Source: Sutcliffiella cohnii (GTDB lineage: Bacteria; Bacillota; Bacilli; Bacillales; Bacillaceae_I). From it: a stretch of DNA of 64,000 bases. This document shows, one piece after another, positions 18,051 through 25,788 of this stretch (positions are counted from its first letter, which is position 1; each line of letters begins with the position of its first letter). The notes below the pieces were generated by a model, which saw nothing but the letters and a program-made list of their open reading frames with translations, was not told the origin of the DNA and ran no database searches. Location of the stretch: positions 4,541,001-4,605,000 of the forward strand of contig NZ_CP018866.1 in the NCBI RefSeq assembly GCF_002250055.1, read 5' to 3'. The translations under genes and the position numbers were made by a program.

Positions 18051-18352
18051 ACCTATCCATGCTTCTCATCAGCTACAACTTAAGAACATAAAGTCTTTTT
18101 AAACAGGACTAATCACATGTGCTTTTTTTAATAGATAGCCAGGGACGCCCTGATTGTGGTTCAAGGTATGGTTCTGGCTATCACTACATATATCAACTTT
18201 TATTTTGTTTAAAAACCCCATTTATTATTGATACAGTTCACTGTATCTAATCATAATGAGATTTTTTTCTCCTGAACGGCGTTCCCTGTTGAAAGCCTTT
18301 CTTCCAATAGTTTAGTTTCATTCTTATAAAAGAATGCCTCTTGTTAGACTTA
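18051..18352. other. Intergenic region with a nested hairpin
   Basis: No gene is visible. GATAGCCAG and CTGGCTATC (about 18134-18182) are a perfect 9-bp inverted pair, enclosing a second small hairpin CAGGG-ACG-CCCTG. No T-run follows on either strand, so it is not a standard terminator. Confidence 0.5.
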
Positions 18353-18949
18353 TTAACTATTCATCGTATTTAAAAAGTCTCCTAATAAATCTTCTAAATC
18401 TTCATCTTTTTCTCCCTCCTTCTCATTTAATTGTCCTTTTGTATTTTGGCTTGCCGTTTCCCAATCGAATGATAGTAAATCGTCATCCATTTCGTTTGCT
18501 TCCACTTTAATCGCTAACTCTGTAGCTTCAGAATTTTGGTGGTCCTCATATTTAATAGATTCCTGCATCTCCTCTTGTGAATATAACGTGTAATTATCAT
18601 TAACATCACTACTATTTAAGGATACTAGTAAGGAAGTTGCCCGAACCGGATTGGATAATAATTGAAAGAGAATACTACCTAGTAATGCTTCGGAATGTTC
18701 ATGTTTAAGCCAATCTTGCTGTGATTTACTTAGCCGTTTTGGTAAGGGAATAGTAATAGACTCTCGTTCTTTTTTACTTGACCTTCCGACTCCTTCCATT
18801 ACAAAATCCGCTATTTTACTAGAGAAATTTCTCCTTTCATTCTCTTTTAGCCTCTGCAAATGCTTTAATAAATAATCAGGTGTATCTGAAGGGATGCGAA
18901 AAGAAATCGTTTGTCCCCTTTTTACCTCTACATTATTAGATTTTTCCAT
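18353..18949 (-). CDS. ParR-like adaptor of the actin-type segregation module
   Basis: A 198-aa protein encoded 3 bases after the ParM-like gene. Its N-terminus (GQTISFRIPSDTPDYLLKHLQ, then ERRNFSSKIADFVMEG) resembles a ribbon-helix-helix DNA-binding segment. The second half is highly acidic and ends EDLEDLLGDFLNTMNS, an amphipathic tail like the one ParR proteins use to bind ParM filament ends. ParR families diverge quickly and I do not recognise a close one, so the assignment rests on position, fold pattern and tail. The ribosome site is weak, implying coupling to the upstream gene. Expected role: bind the upstream iterons and link them to the filament, and autorepress. Confidence 0.6.
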   Translation of the reverse strand: MEKSNNVEVKRGQTISFRIPSDTPDYLLKHLQRLKENERRNFSSKIADFVMEGVGRSSKKERESITIPLPKRLSKSQQDWLKHEHSEALLGSILFQLLSNPVRATSLLVSLNSSDVNDNYTLYSQEEMQESIKYEDHQNSEATELAIKVEANEMDDDLLSFDWETASQNTKGQLNEKEGEKDEDLEDLLGDFLNTMNS

Positions 18950-18952
18950 TGC

Positions 18953-20122
18953 CTAGTTCTTTACAGGTTCTTTCGCTTTTTTCTTTTGCTCTGTTTTTCG
19001 CGTAAAATCCATAATTAATTTATAATAAGCATTTGCCATCATCCAAATACTTTCTTTTTCATCTTCAAAGAAGTCAATATTGTAACCATCTAAACTATTA
19101 TTTAGTGCTTTGATGTACTCCTTTAAAACGTTTGATCCGCCACCTACAAAATAGCAAATTTCTGTTTGGGAATTTTTTTGCCACGTATTACGTAGTAAGC
19201 GATACTGCTTTTTCGCTAATTCTAAAAGGATACGATCGGTAATATCATGCACACTTGTTCGACTACCTTTCACCATGATATGGTTTCGGTCATTTTTCTT
19301 TGTTATGATTTCTACAACATCTCGCCGACTATCTAACTCTACACCATGTTTCGAACGAATTTCTTCTCTGATTGCCTCAAGCGATTCTGACACACCAAGA
19401 TTAAATCCTTGCGCTTTGTCATCGTCTACATTTCGATTTTTAATAACGGCGATGTCCGTTGATAGTCCACCAATATCTTGAATCACAATACGTTTATCAA
19501 TTAAGTCTTTATTAATTACTTTTAAATCGCTATCCATTACTAGGTTAATATAGGCAGCAAAACCTTCAGGATATACTTTTACATCGTTAAACTTAATATT
19601 TACTTTTAAACCTTTGTATTTAGGTGTAACTAAAAACTCTACTAGGTGAACCGAGCCCATTAATTTGGATCGATATCCAGCATCTTTCCCTTCTTTTACT
19701 TCTCGAAGCGGTAGACCAGTACCTAATGTATAGTTGGCATCTATAATATTTTTGTTTCTTTGGAAGAACTCTTTATTCTCGTCTCTTACTGCATCTAATG
19801 CCAATGTGGTTAAAAGCATGATTATTGTTTGGTCTTCTTCTGATTTACTGCTTCCTGGATCAAGCTCAGTTGCATTGTTACTTTTCGTAGCTAAATGGCC
19901 AACTCGGTAAATTGCATTGTTCTCTTTTAGGGCAGGGGAGTGAATTTTAATATGTATTCCTTCTAACGGATTTTTTTCATTCAAATCTTCTATTCCAATT
20001 ACAGGTCGTTCTTCCGTATCTATTGCCACAATATTCGGTATATTCAACTCGTAATCTAACTCTCCTAAAATGGCCTTAATAGAGTCATTCCCAACATCAA
20101 TTGCTGCAATTCTAGATTTCAT
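18953..20122 (-). CDS. ParM/StbA-family actin-like ATPase
   Basis: A 389-aa actin-like protein of the ParM/StbA/Alp type. The nucleotide-binding motifs are visible: phosphate-1 AAIDVGNDSIKAILG at residues 6-20, phosphate-2 IQDIGGLSTDIAVI near residue 217 and adenosine motif YFVGGGSNVLKEYI near residue 331. Plasmid ParM polymerises with ATP and pushes sister plasmids apart via ParR bound to parC. Here it is chromosomal, between rlmH and an accessory region near oriC. Downstream comes the ParR-like gene; upstream, repeated 15-mers resemble a centromere. A lysine-rich C-terminus ends the protein. Role in the chromosome is unknown. Confidence 0.82.
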   Translation of the reverse strand: MKSRIAAIDVGNDSIKAILGELDYELNIPNIVAIDTEERPVIGIEDLNEKNPLEGIHIKIHSPALKENNAIYRVGHLATKSNNATELDPGSSKSEEDQTIIMLLTTLALDAVRDENKEFFQRNKNIIDANYTLGTGLPLREVKEGKDAGYRSKLMGSVHLVEFLVTPKYKGLKVNIKFNDVKVYPEGFAAYINLVMDSDLKVINKDLIDKRIVIQDIGGLSTDIAVIKNRNVDDDKAQGFNLGVSESLEAIREEIRSKHGVELDSRRDVVEIITKKNDRNHIMVKGSRTSVHDITDRILLELAKKQYRLLRNTWQKNSQTEICYFVGGGSNVLKEYIKALNNSLDGYNIDFFEDEKESIWMMANAYYKLIMDFTRKTEQKKKAKEPVKN

Positions 20123-20228
20123 TTTCTACCATTCCCTTTCGTTTGCGAATTTTATGAAACATCTTTCTTAAAAATAGTACGAAAGGATAATAGATTCTAT
20201 TGTGGCATAAAATGAAAGATTACAAAAC

Positions 20229-20400
20229 TGTAAACCTGTAAACATATCGTAAACTTCCCTTTCACCGCATACATTCTCGTATACTTGTTTACAAAAATGT
20301 ATACATCTCTTGAAATCAACAAGTATGCATGTTTGTATACTTGTTTACACTTTTGAATACGAAGACTCTTGTAGCCTTATATGTATACTGTTTTTAAAGA
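20229..20400. repeat. Iteron region upstream of the ParM-like gene (parC-like)
   Basis: The 15-mer GTATACTTGTTTACA occurs exactly at 20279-20293 and 20335-20349, 56 bases apart. Related half-sites include TGTAAAC at 20229-20235 and 20237-20243, CGTAAAC at 20248-20254, TGTATAC near 20298-20304 and TGTATACTG at 20392-20400. The position upstream of parM-parR matches plasmid parC centromeres, which also serve as the operon's operator. Confidence 0.7.
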
Positions 20401-20460
20401 TAGAGCTTTAATACAACTTGTTGTACAAAACCAACTGGTGTGGGTTTTGTATTCTAATCG

Positions 20461-20513
20461 AAAAAGGTACTTGCCCCCAGCACACTAAAATTTAGTGTCG
20501 AGGGGTAAGTACC
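20461..20513 (-). terminator. Long hairpin, probable terminator of rlmH
   Basis: GGTACTTGCCCC (20466-20477) and GGGGTAAGTACC (20502-20513) are perfectly complementary, with an inner ACACTA/TAGTGT stem. Five T follow on the minus strand. It is about 110 bases past the rlmH stop. Confidence 0.6.
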
Positions 20514-20625
20514 TATAATGCAAAAAAATGAACATACCAACATATACTATGTTAGTTAGCCTTTTTTTATTTTACAAAGATTCTTACTTATAAAATGATG
20601 AAATACCCACGTTTTTTTACCTTAT

Positions 20626-21105
20626 CTACTTATGGTACGGTTCTCCTCGATTAATTCGAAAAGCTCGATAAATTTGTTCTAAAAGAATTAATCTCATTAA
20701 TTGATGTGGAAACGTCATTTTCGAAAATGATAAGGTGTCGTTCGCACGTTTCATTACTTCTCCACTCAGCCCTAACGATCCACCGATTATAAAGGCTATT
20801 TTGCTTTTCCCGTAGGTTGCTAATTTATCTATTTCAGAAGCAAGTTGTTCAGAGGAGCGTTGCTTCCCTTCGATCGCCAGCGCTATTACATATGTATCAT
20901 CGGAAATTTTACTTAAAATCCGTTCCCCTTCTTTTCCTTTTACTTGCTCCATCTCTGCTTCACTTAGCTGTTCTGGTGCTTTTTCATCTGGAAGCTCGAT
21001 TACTTCCACTTTCGCATATATACTTAATCTTTTTAAATATTCCTCTATTCCTTGCTTTAAATATTTTTCTTTTAGTTTTCCAATTGTAATAATTGAGATA
21101 TTCAC
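20626..21105 (-). CDS. rlmH: 23S rRNA pseudouridine-1915 N3-methyltransferase RlmH
   Basis: A SPOUT-family methyltransferase (159 aa) that methylates pseudouridine 1915 in helix 69 of 23S rRNA on the assembled 70S ribosome. Full length for the family. The SAM-binding trefoil-knot region reads [15 protein letters not shown] (about residues 103-117), followed by [14 protein letters not shown] and [11 protein letters not shown], and it ends with the invariant GEPYHK. The gene order rlmH - CxxH/CxxC gene - htrC - wal operon is as in B. subtilis (yydA region). DnaA-box-like sites lie between this gene and its upstream neighbour. Confidence 0.96.
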   Translation of the reverse strand: MNISIITIGKLKEKYLKQGIEEYLKRLSIYAKVEVIELPDEKAPEQLSEAEMEQVKGKEGERILSKISDDTYVIALAIEGKQRSSEQLASEIDKLATYGKSKIAFIIGGSLGLSGEVMKRANDTLSFSKMTFPHQLMRLILLEQIYRAFRINRGEPYHK

Positions 21106-21130
21106 AACTAATCCTCACTTTACAAACAGG

Positions 21131-21407
21131 TTGTCCACAAAAGTTATTCACATATCCACAAAATCTATCCACATTTAGTAGGCGAATATTAGTTCCCTAC
21201 CATATATGTCGCCACGTTTTGACAAAATTCACAAGTTGTTGATAACTTTTCTTCTTCTGGTACTAGTGCTAGTGGAGGTGCTTCCTCCTGTTGATCTATA
21301 TACATTTCCATCGCAAGTTCGATATGTTCTTCACAACATTTAACCATTTTATCCACAATCCTTTCATTCGACAATTTTCACCTCATTTAGGTTACCACTT
21401 ATCCACA
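21131..21407 (+). promoter_or_regulatory. DnaA-box cluster at rlmH (yydA-type)
   Basis: Six co-oriented boxes: TTGTCCACA 21131, TTATTCACA 21144, ATATCCACA 21152, CTATCCACA 21165, TTATCCACA 21349 and TTATCCACA 21399. Three match TTATNCACA exactly and three have one mismatch. B. subtilis is known to carry a DnaA-box cluster at yydA (rlmH) that tempers initiation, so conserved function is likely. Confidence 0.75.
21189..21347 (-). CDS. CxxH/CxxC motif protein (YyzF-like)
   Basis: A 52-aa protein of the small CxxH/CxxC family found next to rlmH in Firmicutes. It has CCEEH near the N-terminus and CEFC near the C-terminus, a likely zinc-binding pair, joined by an acidic stretch. I chose the ATG at 21347 (MVKCCEEH), which fits family length. 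A TTG at 21374 with GAGGTGA close by would add nine residues and cannot be excluded. Its coding sequence and flanks contain DnaA boxes. Function unknown. Confidence 0.75.
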   Translation of the reverse strand: MVKCCEEHIELAMEMYIDQQEEAPPLALVPEEEKLSTTCEFCQNVATYMVGN

Positions 21408-21442
21408 TCTTAATAAAGTTTTAAACAGAAAACTTATATTAA

Positions 21443-21471
21443 AAAGGAAAAGAGAGTGAAAACACTCCCTT
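21443..21471 (-). terminator. Terminator of the wal-htrC operon
   Basis: Minus strand GGGAGTG pairs with CACTCTC at 21454-21471, followed by a T-rich tract just after the htrC stop. Confidence 0.75.
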
Positions 21472-22700
21472 TAATAACCTGATTCGGTTAATTGTATCGA
21501 TGTATTTTGTCTTTCTCTACCTCTATAAAACGTCACATTCATTTCTTCGCCGACTTGCTTTTCATTATATAAATGTTTACGTAATTCAATAACATCATAT
21601 ATTGGATCTCCATCTAATTCAACAATCACATCGTATTGTTGTAAACCTGCACGAGAGGCTGGTGAATTACCTGCAATATTTGTTATATAAACACCATAGT
21701 TTACATCGTTCGGTAGCTTTAATGTTTGTTGCCAATGATAGCTCGGAATATCAGCTAATGACCCAATACTAACACCGAAATACGGGCGTTGAACTTCGCC
21801 GAATTCCTCTAAATCGTTAATAATTGGGATTACTGTATTCGCCGGAATAGAAAGTCCTATTCCTTCTACCGCTTCTTGTGCAATTTTCATTGAATTTACG
21901 CCAATTACTTGCCCTTGAATATTGACTAATGCTCCACCACTATTACCTGGATTAATTGCTGCATCCGTTTGCATCACGTCTGCATGCCAATCTGGGTTCC
22001 CATCACGATCAATATCAACAGGGATACTCCTATCCGTTCCAGATATAATTCCTTGTGTTACGGAACCTGAAAATTGTAATCCTAACGGGTTTCCTATCGC
22101 TATTACGGGTTCCCCTGTACGAACATTGTCTGAATTACCAAATGTCGCAACTTTCGTCACAAGTGAATCCTCCATAACTAACACTGCAAGGTCTGTCCAT
22201 GGATCTTCTCCTAACACTTCGGCAGGTACTCGTGTTCCATCCACTAAACTGACCTCTACCGTCGTAGCTCCTTCAATTACATGATAATTTGTTACGACAT
22301 AAGCACGGCCATTTTCCTTTTTGTAAATAACACCAGAACCTGTACCAGCCTCTCCTTCTTCCGATGCTACTTCATTTTGCCAAAACGATGCATGTTGAAT
22401 ATTAATTACCCCAACAACAGCCTCTGCTACTCCATCTACTATTTCTGTTATTTCTGTCGAGACATTTACTGAAACGTTGCGAACTTCTGCTGGCATTCTG
22501 TCCACATTACCGTTTTGTCTCGATTCTCTCTCTTCAATCGCAGCTAGATTTTGCCGATCATTCCCGAAAAGATTAGGAAATGCGACGAGAACGATAAAGC
22601 CAGCTAAAGCTAAACCGATTAGAGTAGGTATTAAGTAACCACCTCGATTTCCTTTTTGCTTTTTGTTTTTGTCCTTTACATGCTGATCATAATATCCCAC
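21471..22700 (-). CDS. htrC: HtrA-like membrane-anchored serine protease (HtrC/YycK)
   Basis: A DegP/HtrA-family protease of 409 aa for envelope protein quality control. It has a cytoplasmic N-terminus, one membrane helix (about residues 22-44), a trypsin-like domain with H140 (VVTNYHVIEG), D170 (DPWTDLAVL) and S254 (NPGNSGGAL), and a C-terminal PDZ domain (about 295-400). The start is GTG (22698-22700) with GGAAGG 7 bases upstream. It is last in the walRKHIJ-htrC series, as in B. subtilis, after a gap of about 170 bases from walJ, so it may also have its own promoter. Confidence 0.94.
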   Translation of the reverse strand: MGYYDQHVKDKNKKQKGNRGGYLIPTLIGLALAGFIVLVAFPNLFGNDRQNLAAIEERESRQNGNVDRMPAEVRNVSVNVSTEITEIVDGVAEAVVGVINIQHASFWQNEVASEEGEAGTGSGVIYKKENGRAYVVTNYHVIEGATTVEVSLVDGTRVPAEVLGEDPWTDLAVLVMEDSLVTKVATFGNSDNVRTGEPVIAIGNPLGLQFSGSVTQGIISGTDRSIPVDIDRDGNPDWHADVMQTDAAINPGNSGGALVNIQGQVIGVNSMKIAQEAVEGIGLSIPANTVIPIINDLEEFGEVQRPYFGVSIGSLADIPSYHWQQTLKLPNDVNYGVYITNIAGNSPASRAGLQQYDVIVELDGDPIYDVIELRKHLYNEKQVGEEMNVTFYRGRERQNTSIQLTESGY

Positions 22701-22868
22701 GTATTAACCTTCCTTTCAGAAAAAACGCCCGTTACATATCCGCTTATTCTGAGGAAAACTTTCCGATTTACTCTCTCTTCCTGACAGTACTTCTTAATTT
22801 AAGTATGTTTCCAACTGTGCTTTCAAGGAGAAAATAACCAAAAAGAAAGGCGCAAAAGCCAAAGACTT

Positions 22869-23663
22869 TTACACAAAAGCTAGCGGTGTCGGAACTGTTG
22901 GATCTGTATCGTACAGTTCTACTTGCTCCCCTACAACAATGTTTCTTGTTTGTAGCGTCTGCGTAACGGACATTTTCGCTAAATCTTTCATGTTATTATC
23001 TTGACTTAAATGCGCCAAATAAATACGTTTCGTTTTATCTCCAATTACATCTGCCATTGCTAGTGCGGCATCCTCATTTGATACGTGCCCCACATCACTT
23101 AAAATTCTACGTTTTATACTCCAAGGATAACGGCCCATTTGTAGCATTTGAACGTCGTGATTGCTTTCAAATACATACACATCCGCATCACTTATTACAC
23201 CCTTCATACGGTCGCTTACATAGCCTGTATCGGTTATAACTACTAACTTCTTTGCTCCATCATGAAAGGCAAAGAACATTGGCTCAGCAGCATCATGAGA
23301 TACACCAAACGATTCAACCTGCAAGCTCCCAAATGCTTTCGCCGCTCCTGTATCAAAAATAAATTTTTGGTCAACAGGAATTACACCAATATTACTTTCC
23401 ATCGCTTTCCACGTTTTTTCATTTGCATATATAGGTACGTTATATTTACGAGCAATAACGCCAAGTCCTTTTATATGGTCACTATGTTCATGAGAAACAA
23501 GAATTCCTGATAAACCGTCTACTTTTTTACCAATTTTATCGAACAGTTCTTGCATTTTTTTACCGCTTAAACCTGCATCTATTAATAATGAATGCTGATC
23601 ATTTTCAACATATATTGCGTTTCCTGTGCTGCCACTTGCAAGCACGCTAAACTGCATGCTCAT
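22869..23663 (-). CDS. walJ: Metallo-beta-lactamase-fold exonuclease WalJ/YycJ
   Basis: A 264-aa cytoplasmic MBL-fold nuclease linked in Bacillus to mismatch repair and to coordination of division with replication. The metal-binding motif HEHSDHIKG (about residues 58-66) and further ligands ([29 protein letters not shown]) are present. The start at 23663 matches the YycJ N-terminus (MS.[13 protein letters not shown]). An internal ATG two codons later has a better-spaced ribosome site and is a close alternative. It lies 6 bases after walI in the wal operon. Confidence 0.94.
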   Translation of the reverse strand: MSMQFSVLASGSTGNAIYVENDQHSLLIDAGLSGKKMQELFDKIGKKVDGLSGILVSHEHSDHIKGLGVIARKYNVPIYANEKTWKAMESNIGVIPVDQKFIFDTGAAKAFGSLQVESFGVSHDAAEPMFFAFHDGAKKLVVITDTGYVSDRMKGVISDADVYVFESNHDVQMLQMGRYPWSIKRRILSDVGHVSNEDAALAMADVIGDKTKRIYLAHLSQDNNMKDLAKMSVTQTLQTRNIVVGEQVELYDTDPTVPTPLAFV

Positions 23664-23669
23664 ACCTTC

Positions 23670-24461
23670 TCACTCCAATTTTCGATTTTCTCTTTTGATG
23701 ACTTGTCCTTCAAATGCATTCACAAAAAAATCTTGTTCACCGTTTATTTCAATAAACCAAGTAGGCGTTAAAATATGAGAATTTGGTAGTTCAACAATTG
23801 GATAATAACCTAACTCCACGTCTGTAATACTACTACTAGGTTTTAATTCGCTATTGTAATATAAATTTTCTAACGCTTTTATTGCCGTAATCGTATCTTG
23901 TGGTTCATCCATCGGTTCAATATTATCAATAAATGTCTGGTCATACGATACGATATGGTTATCCTCATTTAAGTTAAAAACAACCATACCACCTACATTA
24001 CGATAAATAAATTTATTATCATACTTTTGGAAAAAAGTAATGGAGCTTGCTTCTTCCTCTATCGCCCATAAATCATACTGATCTCCTAATAAAACATGCT
24101 CAGTCAAAATTTGAAGCAATCTCGCTTCTAGATTTGTTTCAGTAAGTTCAATAGGCTCCTCAAACATGCTAAATAAGTGAGTAGAATCAATCACAATTGC
24201 TTCCTGACCTAACTCCTCTAAAATTTCTATATCTTCCTCTGAAAAAGGACGGCTTATTCCTCCTAAAAAGCTTGCACTAACAGATTCTTTCGGTATATCA
24301 CCTATAATAATTTCATCTACTTCAAACTTCTCTTCGATGGATGCTTCTGTAATAATATCAAGCTGACTACTTTCACGTTTTTCTACAAGGTGATACCCTA
24401 AAAATATATTAAGAATGAGAAACGTAAAGATGAAAATGGTTTTTGTTTTCCTCCAATCCAT
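23670..24461 (-). CDS. walI: WalRK two-component regulatory protein WalI (YycI)
   Basis: A single-pass membrane protein of 263 aa: a short cytoplasmic N-terminus, a helix at about residues 8-24 (IFIFTFLILNIFLGYHL) and an extracytoplasmic YycI domain. In B. subtilis it forms a complex with WalH and WalK and restrains WalK kinase activity. AGGAGG precedes the ATG, 1 base after the walH stop codon. Extracellular-domain features such as VELGYYPIV and a C-terminal EGQVIKR agree with the family. Confidence 0.93.
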   Translation of the reverse strand: MDWRKTKTIFIFTFLILNIFLGYHLVEKRESSQLDIITEASIEEKFEVDEIIIGDIPKESVSASFLGGISRPFSEEDIEILEELGQEAIVIDSTHLFSMFEEPIELTETNLEARLLQILTEHVLLGDQYDLWAIEEEASSITFFQKYDNKFIYRNVGGMVVFNLNEDNHIVSYDQTFIDNIEPMDEPQDTITAIKALENLYYNSELKPSSSITDVELGYYPIVELPNSHILTPTWFIEINGEQDFFVNAFEGQVIKRENRKLE

Positions 24462-24462
24462 T

Positions 24463-25788
24463 CTACATTCCTCCTAAGTCTTCTTTTGGTTGAAAGCTAA
24501 TTTTATACCAATTATCACGATATTGATACATCCATATCGGTTCTAAAATAAATACCGGCTCATAAATCGTATCTCTTTTCAACTCATATCCAATTCTTAA
24601 ATCTTGTAGGTTTTCAATTTCAAATCCAGGATTTCTTTTTAATTCTGCTAATGCAATATTTGAATTTGGTAACGTAACAGAAGCTACTTCGTTTCTAATG
24701 GTATATTTTAATTCAAACAAAGGCCTTACGTATTCATAAATTTCGTTATTCCGCCAGATTTGTACAATCTCCGTCAAACCTTGAGTATTAATAACTGGAT
24801 ATCCATTTACATGTAGTCGAAACACAGATGTATGGTCTCGAAAGTCTCTCTTCCAACCCGCAAATAAATATTTATCTGTCCAACCACTATGCTCATTGAT
24901 AAAATCTATACTTGATTCAATTATTTTAAAATCAGATGTATTCATTGCATCCGCATTAACTGGATTAACATATTGAAGTCTTGCATAGTTTTGGTCAATG
25001 GTCATGAGTCGATATCCATCCGTATAAACTTCTTCTGAGCCTGTTTCCTCTTTAGTCACTCTACTCGGATCACTAAATAAGGCATTTTTGAAGTTTTCTG
25101 GTGAGTATAGATCTGCAAAATAATGCATGCGATTTAATTTTTTTTCTCCAAACGGCGCAAAAATGTCTTTCGTTGGTGAAATATCAATTTTACGATAGGC
25201 ATCATATCTTACAGATGGACCAAAAAAGCTACGATCAACCATTAACAGATCTAAATTATGAACGAACGCTCGATAAATAAGACGTTCATCATAATTTACT
25301 AGATGAATAGTTGGATTTTCTTTGTTCCCGTCAACATCAATTACTACTCGATCTACTGATACGTTCGGAAAATCTACATCTTCTTGAAATTGTATAAAAC
25401 GATTTAATGTTGATAGAGGGATTTCATCCGGTAAAACTACTTCAATTTTTCCTTTTCCGTGCATAAAGGAAGTAAAATCTTCTTGTGCGACTAGCGGAGA
25501 AATTTGTTCTATTGCTTGAACTCTCCACCTCTTTATTTCCTTCACTAACCGTTCTATTTCCTGTTGTTCCTCTGTTCCGTAATGTATACCATCATGATGA
25601 AAAAGTAATTTCATCGGTCTTATTAACGTTGATATATCATATTTATCTTTGATCGCTACATCTTGTATAAGTTCTTCTCTTCCGATGTATTCATAGGCAG
25701 GCTGGTACGTCCATATATTCCAAGTTAGCAATAAACTAACGAGAACGAGTATAGTTAATATAATCGATTTAATATTTTCGTATGTCAT
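24463..25788 (-). CDS. walH: WalRK two-component regulatory protein WalH (YycH)
   Basis: A 441-aa negative regulator of WalK with an N-terminal membrane anchor (about residues 9-27) and a large extracytoplasmic YycH domain. Its start overlaps the walK stop by 4 bases (ATGA), giving tight translational coupling and likely stoichiometric production. With WalI it senses the envelope and modulates WalK in the septal membrane; this is family knowledge from B. subtilis and S. aureus. The sequence shows no frameshift and normal length. Confidence 0.93.
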   Translation of the reverse strand: MTYENIKSIILTILVLVSLLLTWNIWTYQPAYEYIGREELIQDVAIKDKYDISTLIRPMKLLFHHDGIHYGTEEQQEIERLVKEIKRWRVQAIEQISPLVAQEDFTSFMHGKGKIEVVLPDEIPLSTLNRFIQFQEDVDFPNVSVDRVVIDVDGNKENPTIHLVNYDERLIYRAFVHNLDLLMVDRSFFGPSVRYDAYRKIDISPTKDIFAPFGEKKLNRMHYFADLYSPENFKNALFSDPSRVTKEETGSEEVYTDGYRLMTIDQNYARLQYVNPVNADAMNTSDFKIIESSIDFINEHSGWTDKYLFAGWKRDFRDHTSVFRLHVNGYPVINTQGLTEIVQIWRNNEIYEYVRPLFELKYTIRNEVASVTLPNSNIALAELKRNPGFEIENLQDLRIGYELKRDTIYEPVFILEPIWMYQYRDNWYKISFQPKEDLGGM

